Origin: JBGTKH01 sp041744735
GTDB taxonomy: Bacteria > Planctomycetota > Planctomycetia > Pirellulales > Pirellulaceae
DNA length: 6,999 nt
Reading direction: 5' to 3'
NCBI GenBank assembly: GCA_041744735.1
Contig: JBGTKH010000236.1
Coordinates: 1-6,999 of the forward strand
Position numbers and translations under genes: made by a program. Shown here piece after piece: positions 1 to 4,928 of this stretch. Under the pieces are notes generated by a model. The model had not been told where the DNA came from. It was given only the letters and a program-made list of their open reading frames with translations, and did not search any database. The stretch's first letter is position 1; every line of letters starts with the position of its first letter.

Positions 1-220
1 CCCCGGCGAGAGCCGGTGGGAGTGCCACTTTTCAACCTAGCAGACAATCGCCCACGACATCGAAGCCCCCGGCGACAGCCGGTGGGAGTGTCACCTTTCA
101 ACCTAGCAGACAAGCGCCCACGACATCGAAGCCCCCGGCGAGAGCCGGTGGGAGTGTCACTTTTCAACCTAGCAGACAATCGCCCACGACATCGAAGCCC
201 CCGGCGAAAGCCGGTGGGAG
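1..220 (+). repeat. Direct array of a 66-bp hairpin repeat (4 copies)
   Basis: The same unit recurs with an exact 66-bp period: the GGCG of the core lies at 5, 71, 137 and 203. Copies 1-3 are full length apart from the window edge, and copy 4 keeps only the core. Each core (1-20, 66-86, 132-152, 198-218) can fold into a hairpin with a CCGGC/GCCGG stem extended by CCC/GGG past one bulged T. The loops are GAGA, GACA, GAGA and GAAA. Nearly all differences between copies fall in the loop or at isolated flanking bases. The array runs off the left edge and may be longer. Because 66 is a multiple of 3, a repetitive reading frame stays open through it, but nothing suggests it is translated. Confidence 0.93.
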
Positions 221-233
221 GCGTCGCTCCCAC
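214..233. repeat. Junction inverted repeat between the two arrays
   Basis: GTGGGAG (214-220) is followed by a 6-nt loop and CTCCCAC (227-233). It lies where the direct array ends and competes with the hairpin of copy 4, because both use the GTGGGAG segment. It marks the symmetry point between the rightward and leftward copies. Confidence 0.7.
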
Positions 234-250
234 TGCCTAGGTGAAACGAG

Positions 251-420
251 TGATGCTCCCACCGGCTTTCGCCGGGGGCTTCTTGTTGTGACTAACGGCC
301 AATGTTAGGTGAGAGAGTGATGCTCCCACCGGCTCTCGCCGGGGGCTTCTTGTTGTGACTAACGGCCAATGTTTGGTGAAAGTGTGATGCTCCCGCCGGC
401 TTTCGCCAGGGGCTTCTTGG
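251..420 (-). repeat. Inverted array of the same hairpin repeat, 67-bp period (3 copies)
   Basis: TGATGCTCCC recurs at 251, 318 and 385, an exact 67-bp period. The hairpin cores (258-278, 325-345, 392-412) are the reverse complement of the cores at 1-220, while the sequence between cores is unrelated to that of the left array. Read on the minus strand the loops are GAAA, GAGA and GAAA. Copy 7 has two changes, one turning a C-G pair into a T-G wobble and the other T to C at the bulge, so the fold is retained. The two arrays are convergent, facing a junction near 221-250. The rest of this gene-free stretch (421-482) holds only the leader of the DUF1501 gene. Confidence 0.92.
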
Positions 421-482
421 TTTCAAAAGGAATTCGTTTCGGATAGACTATCGGACGGGGCAATTGTCTTCGGAAACTAGCT

Positions 483-487
483 GGAGG
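483..487 (+). promoter_or_regulatory. Shine-Dalgarno that selects a GTG start
   Basis: GGAGG lies 7 nt upstream of the GTG at 495. It matches the anti-Shine-Dalgarno closely at ideal spacing, which fixes the GTG as the start of the DUF1501 gene over any later ATG; the first internal ATG would remove the Tat motif. Confidence 0.8.
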
Positions 488-494
488 ACCAAAC

Positions 495-1937
495 GTGGAA
501 CGAGGTCAAAGACTGCCGCTGTGGCAAACGCGGCGGGCTTTTTTGGGGAATGCGACGACGGGGTTGGGTTCGCTGGCAATGTTGTCGTTGCTGAACCCGG
601 CATTGCTGCGCGGCGGTGAATCCGCGGTTGCTTCGCGCGGCGTCATGAATCCGCTGCATTTTGCACCGAAAGCGAAACGAGTCATCTTTCTGTGCATGGC
701 GGGCGGACCGTCGCATTTGGAGACGTTTGATTACAAGCCGGAACTGGCTAAGCTCGACGGGCAGCCGATGCCCGAGTCGCTCACCGCCGGTCAACCGATC
801 GCTCAGCTTCAAGGTCAGAAGTTGCGTTGCTTGGCGCCGCAGTTTCCGTTCGCTCACTACGGCAAATCGCGACAGCACATCAGCAGCGTCTTGCCGCACA
901 TCGCCACGATTGCCGACGACATCTGCATCGTCCGCTCGATGGTCACCGAGGCGATCAATCACGACCCGGCTCACACGTTTATGAATACCGGCACGACGAT
1001 CTCCGGCCGGCCGAGCATGGGATCGTGGCTCACGTACGGCCTGGGCAGCGAGGCCGAAGATCTGCCGGGCTTCGTGGTGCTCACGTCCGAAGGGGGCCGC
1101 AACCCGCAGCCGATTTCGACTCGCCAATGGCACAGCGGCTTCCTGCCCGGCCAGTATCAGGGCGTGCTGTTTCAATCCAAAGGCGACCCGGTGCATTACG
1201 TTGGCAATCCGCGCGGTGTGAATATGGACCGGCAGAGCGACGTGGTGGGCGCGGTCAACAGTTTGAATTCGCTGTACGACCAAGTGGCTCGTGACCCAGA
1301 AATCGCCACGCGCATCTCGCAATACGAACTGGCGTTCAAGATGCAGACCGGCGTGCCGCGGCTGGTCGATCTATCGGACGAATCACAGCAGACGCTGGAC
1401 ATGTACGGCACACAAGGCTGCGACGGCTCGTTCGCGTCGAATTGTCTGCTGGCCCGGCGGCTGGCCGAGCGCGGCGTGCGGTTCATTCATCTCTATCATC
1501 GGGGCTGGGACCATCACAATGATTTGCAGATGTTCATGGAGATGTGTTCGGGCTACACCGACAAGGCATCGGCCGCGCTGATCACCGATTTGAAACTCCG
1601 CGGAATGCTCGACGAGACGCTGGTGATCTGGGGCGGCGAATTCGGCCGCACGCCGATGTCGCAGGCGGGCAAGGGCAAGCACTTGGGACGCGATCACCAC
1701 ATGAAAGGATTTTCGATGTGGCTGGCCGGCGGCGGTATCCAAGGAGGCGTCACTCACGGTGCCACCGATGACTTCGGCTACAACGCCGTGGAAGACATTG
1801 TGCATGTCCACGATTTGCACGCCACGATGCTGCATCTGCTGGGCATCGACCACGAGCAATTGACCTACCGCTATCAAGGGCGAGATTTTCGGCTGACCGA
1901 CGTCAGCGGCAAAGTCGTCCGCGAGATTCTTGCGTGA
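495..1937 (+). CDS. DUF1501 domain protein, Tat-exported, sulfatase-like fold
   Basis: This 480-residue protein is a full-length member of the DUF1501 family, which adopts an alkaline phosphatase/sulfatase-type fold and is greatly expanded in planctomycetes; its substrate is unknown. The N-terminus carries a twin-arginine signal (T-R-R-A-F-L-G, residues 12-18) followed by a hydrophobic stretch to about residue 38, so export of a folded protein through Tat is expected. Family landmarks appear in order: MAGGPSHLETFDY (68-80), EAINHDPAH (152-160), GWDHHND (337-343), WGGEFGRTP (379-387), GRDHH (398-402) and HDLHATMLHLLGID (439-452). The His/Asp/Glu in these blocks are the likely metal or active-site residues (inference). 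Family members are usually encoded beside a DUF1549/DUF1553 cytochrome-like partner; none is visible here, where the upstream flank is repeats. GTG start chosen from the Shine-Dalgarno at 483-487. Confidence 0.95.
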   Translation: MERGQRLPLWQTRRAFLGNATTGLGSLAMLSLLNPALLRGGESAVASRGVMNPLHFAPKAKRVIFLCMAGGPSHLETFDYKPELAKLDGQPMPESLTAGQPIAQLQGQKLRCLAPQFPFAHYGKSRQHISSVLPHIATIADDICIVRSMVTEAINHDPAHTFMNTGTTISGRPSMGSWLTYGLGSEAEDLPGFVVLTSEGGRNPQPISTRQWHSGFLPGQYQGVLFQSKGDPVHYVGNPRGVNMDRQSDVVGAVNSLNSLYDQVARDPEIATRISQYELAFKMQTGVPRLVDLSDESQQTLDMYGTQGCDGSFASNCLLARRLAERGVRFIHLYHRGWDHHNDLQMFMEMCSGYTDKASAALITDLKLRGMLDETLVIWGGEFGRTPMSQAGKGKHLGRDHHMKGFSMWLAGGGIQGGVTHGATDDFGYNAVEDIVHVHDLHATMLHLLGIDHEQLTYRYQGRDFRLTDVSGKVVREILA

Positions 1938-1947
1938 TCGCCGGCTC

Positions 1948-2020
1948 TCGTAACCCGAAGCGTAAGCGAGGCAATCGGCTGTAATCGTTTCGCAGCCCTC
2001 GCTTACGCTTCGGGTTACGA
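1948..2020. repeat. 24-bp-armed inverted repeat downstream of DUF1501 gene
   Basis: Arms 1948-1971 and 1997-2020 are perfect reverse complements of 24 bp around a 25-nt loop. The arm contains TAACCCGAAGCGTAAGCGAG, which I recognise as a very common dispersed planctomycete extragenic repeat; its accidental translation gives TRSVSEG. It starts 10 bp after the stop codon and could act as a bidirectional transcription stop, but only a weak T-rich stretch follows, so the terminator role is inference. Confidence 0.9.
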
Positions 2021-2117
2021 TTCTCATTTTCCGGCACAAATCGTCGCGCAGCTCATATGACTGGCGCGTCGGGTTAGTGACGCCCCGCTATCACGCGGCA
2101 ACGCAGCAGTCAGCAGC

Positions 2118-2145
2118 TTGACCAAACGTTCGCGGGCCGTAGCAT
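2118..2145 (+). promoter_or_regulatory. Weak candidate promoter for the papain-like gene
   Basis: TTGACC (2118-2123) and TAGCAT (2140-2145) are separated by 16 bp. The -35 matches 5 of 6 consensus bases and the -10 matches 4 of 6. It sits about 55 bp upstream of the ATG at 2202. The rest of the 264-bp gap (1938-2201) holds the inverted repeat at 1948-2020 and a minor GCGTC/GACGC hairpin at 2066-2083. The assignment is speculative. Confidence 0.25.
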
Positions 2146-2201
2146 TCTGTCGTATCGAGGCGCAACGCACATTTCGCAACGAATCTCGTAAGGACTAGCG
2201 C

Positions 2202-2849
2202 ATGCATGCCATCGTTCTCGCAGCCGCACTATTTTGCAGCCACGCGGCTGACGCCGATGTAGAAGACGGCACGTTGTTGTTCTTGACTCACAGCAATCGC
2301 GTGGTCCAGTACTACACCGATTCAGAGATCACGCACGTCGCCGTCGTGATGAAACGCGAGGGCCAGCCGTTTGTCTACGAAGCCACGCCGGGCGAAGTGC
2401 GGCGAGTGGCACTGGCCGACTATTTTGAAGAGATCGCCGCTTTGAATGAGCAGCGATCCAAGCCGACACAGGTGTGGTTAATGCGGCCAGCGAGGCCTTA
2501 CTCGCCCGAACAGATCGCGTCTATGCAATCGTATCTCGATTCGCAACTCCAGCGCCGCTATAGCGTGCGCGGCTACGTGCGCAACAAACCTTCCGACGGG
2601 ATTCATTGTGCCGAGTTAGCGGCCAATGTCTTGAATCGAACAGCTCGCACGGATTTCGAGAAGTGTTATGATATGAGTCCGGGAAGGCTGGTGGCTGCGG
2701 TCGATTCGTTGCATCAACCCGCCGAGGAAATCGCCGTGACCCGCCAGCAACCCAAGCCGTCGTGGTGCGAGCGGGCTTGGAACGATTGGCTGGATTTCAA
2801 AACGTGGTGCTCGTGGTCTTGCTACGAGACGTGGATGTTCTGCCGATAG
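2202..2849 (+). CDS. Secreted permuted papain-like (YiiX/C92-type) hydrolase with Trp/Cys-rich tail
   Basis: The 215-residue product looks like a circularly permuted NlpC/P60 (YiiX/YaeF, peptidase C92-type) enzyme, a papain-fold amidase or hydrolase group in which the catalytic His precedes the Cys. Visible landmarks are DGTLLFLTHS (22-31), ITHVAVV with His45, FVYEATPGEV with Glu60, and GIHCAEL with the probable nucleophile Cys136. A signal peptide covers about residues 1-18 (hydrophobic IVLAAALF, then SHAADA), so it acts outside the cytoplasm. The substrate (peptidoglycan peptide, lipid or other amide) cannot be read from sequence. Residues 187-215 are an unusual tail with six Trp and four Cys. 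The start is supported by TAAGGA (2189-2194) 7 nt upstream. The stop lies 19 bp before the next gene, suggesting cotranscription. Family call is from motif recognition only. Confidence 0.82.
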   Translation: MHAIVLAAALFCSHAADADVEDGTLLFLTHSNRVVQYYTDSEITHVAVVMKREGQPFVYEATPGEVRRVALADYFEEIAALNEQRSKPTQVWLMRPARPYSPEQIASMQSYLDSQLQRRYSVRGYVRNKPSDGIHCAELAANVLNRTARTDFEKCYDMSPGRLVAAVDSLHQPAEEIAVTRQQPKPSWCERAWNDWLDFKTWCSWSCYETWMFCR

Positions 2850-2856
2850 TTGACAT

Positions 2857-2860
2857 GGAG
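2857..2860 (+). promoter_or_regulatory. Shine-Dalgarno that selects ATG 2869 over TTG 2863
   Basis: GGAG lies 8 nt before ATG 2869 but only 2 nt before the in-frame TTG at 2863, so initiation at the ATG is favoured. Confidence 0.6.
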
Positions 2861-2868
2861 CATTGGCC

Positions 2869-3432
2869 ATGGGATACGACAGAGAGGACTCGTCGTCCAC
2901 AACGTCGATCGTGATCGGCGTGCTCGTCGGTCTGGTGGTTATTGTGGGCCTCTGTGGAGGTCTGCTCGTATTCGGCGGACTGTTTTTCTATACAAGCCTT
3001 GAAAGTCAGCCCATGCAGATTCAGATCGAACCCCAAGCAACCGAGCAGGCGGAAACGCTCGAAAGCCTACCGCGGATTTCCGACGGCCAGCCGAATGTGA
3101 GCGACGGTCAAACCAATGCAGCGGACCCGCAACCCGCGCCACAATCAACGGCCGAACCGCTCCGCCCTGCAAAGGAAGAGGCGATGGAAGTTGCGAAAGA
3201 ACTCCTGCTCGCCAAGCTCACGGTGGACCCGGCTAACGTCGCTTGGTCAGCTCCCACAGTCACCGCGACCGAGGACGGCGGTTACCAAGTGATCGGTGCT
3301 TTCACCGCCGACGGTATCTCACACGGCTGGTCGTGCACGTTGGAACTGCATGAGATCGACGGTCGCCGCCAGTGGAAATGTGGGCGACTTGAAGTCGACG
3401 GTAAATCCCAGCTTGGCGACGAATCGCAGTAG
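2869..3432 (+). CDS. Small single-span membrane protein with C-terminal extracytoplasmic domain, unknown function
   Basis: This 187-residue protein is not a family I can name. Residues 1-13 are polar, 14-40 form one Gly-rich hydrophobic segment (a signal anchor), and about 41-100 are a Gln/Pro/Glu-rich low-complexity linker containing a doubled SDGQ motif. From about 101 to 178 there is a compact domain: an amphipathic helix (KEEAMEVAKELLLAKL) then predicted beta strands ending in WSCTLELHE and WKCGRLEVDG. That layout (helix, variable loop, strands around a W-x-C) resembles small domains of many uncharacterised planctomycete proteins. Cys156 and Cys171 could form a disulfide if the domain is periplasmic (inference). 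The gene follows the papain-like gene by 19 bp on the same strand, so the pair is probably one operon. The stop codon TAG overlaps the first base of the palindrome at 3432-3452. Confidence 0.85.
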   Translation: MGYDREDSSSTTSIVIGVLVGLVVIVGLCGGLLVFGGLFFYTSLESQPMQIQIEPQATEQAETLESLPRISDGQPNVSDGQTNAADPQPAPQSTAEPLRPAKEEAMEVAKELLLAKLTVDPANVAWSAPTVTATEDGGYQVIGAFTADGISHGWSCTLELHEIDGRRQWKCGRLEVDGKSQLGDESQ

Positions 3433-3452
3433 GACGGATTGCCAATCCGTCC
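3432..3452. repeat. 21-bp perfect palindrome touching a stop codon
   Basis: GGACGGATTG (3432-3441) and CAATCCGTCC (3443-3452) are exact reverse complements around a single central C. The first base is the last base of the TAG stop of the membrane-protein gene. The core resembles a dispersed planctomycete extragenic element whose spurious translation gives TDWQSV or TDCQSV. It could end or attenuate transcription between the gene pair and the PQQ-like gene, but no real T tract follows. Confidence 0.85.
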
Positions 3453-3486
3453 CACAATTTCGCCGATGTATTACCATGTCACTCGC

Positions 3487-4743
3487 ATGCACCGCAACCA
3501 ACTCATTCCATTTTTACTGGCGTCTTTGATTGTCGCGCAAACGTCGCAGCATCCCTGCCACGCCGAAAACTGGCCGCGGTGGCGCGGGCCCGCTGGCAAT
3601 GCGGTGTCGAGCGAATCGCCATTGCCCACGCGCTGGAGCTCCATGGAGAACGTGCGCTGGAAAGTGCGGATCGAAGGCGAAGGCAGTTCGTCGCCAATTG
3701 TTTGGGACGAGCGCGTGTTTGTCACCTCGTCGATCGACTACGGTGCGCGGCGCGTTTTGCACTGTCTTAACCGGCTTAGCGGCAAGTCGCTCTGGACCAA
3801 ACAGCTCGACGACAAGAATCCCGAACTCACGTCGGCGCTGACCGGCCACGCGGCCGCAACGCCCGTTACCGATGGCACGCACGTCGTCGTGCTGTTCGGC
3901 AACGCCGGCGCAGCTTGCTTCGATTTTCAAGGACAGCAACTCTGGCGGCGGAAGTTCGGTGAGTTCGATTCCGAACTGGGACTTGCGAGTTCGCCGATTA
4001 TTTATCGCGATCAAGTGATTCTGGTCTGCGATCATGACGGCAATCGCTTTCGTACGTTTGATTCGTTCATCTTTGCCTTGGATCTGAAGACTGGCGAAGA
4101 GCGTTGGAAAACGGATCGCCGCGGTTTGTATCGTTCATGGAGCACGCCGATCGTTGTGCCGGCGGCGGGCGGCAAAGAAGAGTTGATCGTCAACGCACAA
4201 GACGAGCTGCGTGGTTACGATCCGCACACAGGCCGGCAATTGTGGAGCGTGCATGGCATGACCGGCTGGGTTACGCCCTCGCCCGTGTTCGGCATGGGCA
4301 CGATCTTCGCGACATCGGGTAAAGATGGTCCGACGATGGCCATCAAGCCCGGCGGACGCGACGATGTGACCGAGTCGCACGTGACGTGGCTGCACGAGCG
4401 CGGCGCGCCGTACGTCTGTTCGCCGCTGCTGTACGGCCAGCACCTGTACGTCCACAATGAACAAGGTATCTTGACTTGCTACCAAGCGGCCGGCGGCGAA
4501 GTGGCTTACCGCGAGCGACTCCCGGGCAAATTCACCGCCTCGGCCGTGGCGGGCGATGGAATGGTGTTCTTCACCAACGAAGCCGGCGACACGTATGTCG
4601 TCCAAGCCGGTCCGCAATTTCAGATACTGGCCACAAGTCGCCTCGAAGAAGAATGTCTGGCTTCTCCCGCCATCTCGGCGGGCTGTCTGTTCTTGCGGAC
4701 CGAGCATCACTTATACTGCATCGGCCCCGCGGCAAAGCGATAA
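3487..4743 (+). CDS. Secreted PQQ-like beta-propeller repeat protein
   Basis: The protein is 418 residues from ATG 3487. Residues 1-26 are a Sec signal peptide (hydrophobic LIPFLLASLIVA, ending CHA), and the mature protein starts ENWPRWRGP, a hallmark of planctomycete secreted propellers. Propeller blades of the type D-x-x-T-G-x-x-x-W are visible at LSGKSLW (97-103), FDFQGQQLW (145-153), LDLKTGEERW (198-207) and YDPHTGRQLW (244-253), plus a weaker blade at CYQAAGGEVAY (331-341). These resemble BamB/PQQ-dehydrogenase repeats; I see no evidence for a bound quinone or an enzyme active site, so a binding or scaffold role is as likely as catalysis. ATG 3466 and TTG 3439 are in-frame alternatives; 3487 was chosen because it puts the signal peptide at the N-terminus. 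None of the starts has a convincing Shine-Dalgarno. It lies 54 bp after the membrane-protein gene and may be read with it. Confidence 0.9.
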   Translation: MHRNQLIPFLLASLIVAQTSQHPCHAENWPRWRGPAGNAVSSESPLPTRWSSMENVRWKVRIEGEGSSSPIVWDERVFVTSSIDYGARRVLHCLNRLSGKSLWTKQLDDKNPELTSALTGHAAATPVTDGTHVVVLFGNAGAACFDFQGQQLWRRKFGEFDSELGLASSPIIYRDQVILVCDHDGNRFRTFDSFIFALDLKTGEERWKTDRRGLYRSWSTPIVVPAAGGKEELIVNAQDELRGYDPHTGRQLWSVHGMTGWVTPSPVFGMGTIFATSGKDGPTMAIKPGGRDDVTESHVTWLHERGAPYVCSPLLYGQHLYVHNEQGILTCYQAAGGEVAYRERLPGKFTASAVAGDGMVFFTNEAGDTYVVQAGPQFQILATSRLEEECLASPAISAGCLFLRTEHHLYCIGPAAKR

Positions 4744-4752
4744 CATCGCTGA

Positions 4753-4800
4753 GGTGACAAGGTGATGGGGTGACAAGGTGATGGGGTGATGGGGTGGGTC
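4753..4800 (+). repeat. 8-bp tandem repeat, six units
   Basis: Six consecutive 8-bp units start with GGTG: GGTGACAA, GGTGATGG, GGTGACAA, GGTGATGG, GGTGATGG and GGTGGGTC. The run begins 9 bp after the stop of the PQQ-like gene and is strongly purine-rich apart from the T positions. Similar GGTGACAAGGTGATGG strings are common between planctomycete genes as I recall. The copy number may vary between strains. Confidence 0.85.
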
Positions 4801-4841
4801 GCGGTTAAACGAAAAAATCTCTCGTCGCGCCGCTTCGCTGC

Positions 4842-4869
4842 TTGATCGCGGCTGGCGGCATGCGATAAT
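4842..4869 (+). promoter_or_regulatory. Sigma70-type promoter with extended -10
   Basis: TTGATC (4842-4847) and GATAAT (4864-4869) are 16 bp apart, and TG at 4861-4862 gives an extended -10. The -10 matches 5 of 6 consensus bases and the -35 matches 4 of 6. Transcription would start near 4876, leaving a leader of about 50 nt before the ATG at 4929. It separates the unknown secreted gene from the PQQ-like gene. Confidence 0.5.
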
Positions 4870-4915
4870 GAGCGGCGATTTGCGGTGTGTCGTTTACGGG
4901 ATCTTCTCGACCGAA

Positions 4916-4922
4916 TAAGGAG
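4916..4922 (+). promoter_or_regulatory. Shine-Dalgarno that selects ATG 4929
   Basis: TAAGGAG lies 6 nt upstream of ATG 4929. It rules out the in-frame GTG at 4887, which has no such site and would put a polar stretch before the signal peptide. Confidence 0.8.
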
Positions 4923-4928
4923 TTAGTC

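Noticed and set aside
16..240. Open frame of 74 codons with a 22-residue repeat
   Set aside because: It exists only because the DNA repeat period (66 bp) is a multiple of three. It has no Shine-Dalgarno, and its composition (RPRHRSPRR) is typical of translated non-coding GC-rich repeats.
1..420. CRISPR array
   Set aside because: The whole 66- or 67-bp unit is conserved between copies, so there are no unique spacers, and no cas gene is present.
442..452. GATAG-A-CTATC mini-palindrome as an operator upstream of DUF1501
   Set aside because: Arms of 5 bp are expected by chance, and no convincing promoter overlaps it (nearest -10-like TAGACT has only a poor -35).
477..1322. Long minus-strand open frame opposite the DUF1501 gene
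   Set aside because: It is antisense to a gene with clear family motifs, and its Arg/His/Gln-rich translation shows no domain.
1938..1950. Fragment of the left-hand repeat core (CCGGCTCTCG) after the DUF1501 stop
   Set aside because: Only 10 bp match, without the rest of the hairpin, which is too short to call a repeat copy.
1383..2039. Minus-strand open frame containing TRSVSEG and LAYASGYE
   Set aside because: Those motifs are translations of the inverted repeat at 1948-2020, and the remainder is antisense to DUF1501.
2855..2914. ATG at 2855 as start of a small gene
   Set aside because: The frame closes after about 19 codons at a TGA, and the true ATG at 2869 is in another frame with better spacing to GGAG.
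3319..3501. Minus-strand open frame containing TDWQSV
   Set aside because: The motif comes from the palindrome at 3432-3452; the rest is antisense to the membrane-protein gene.
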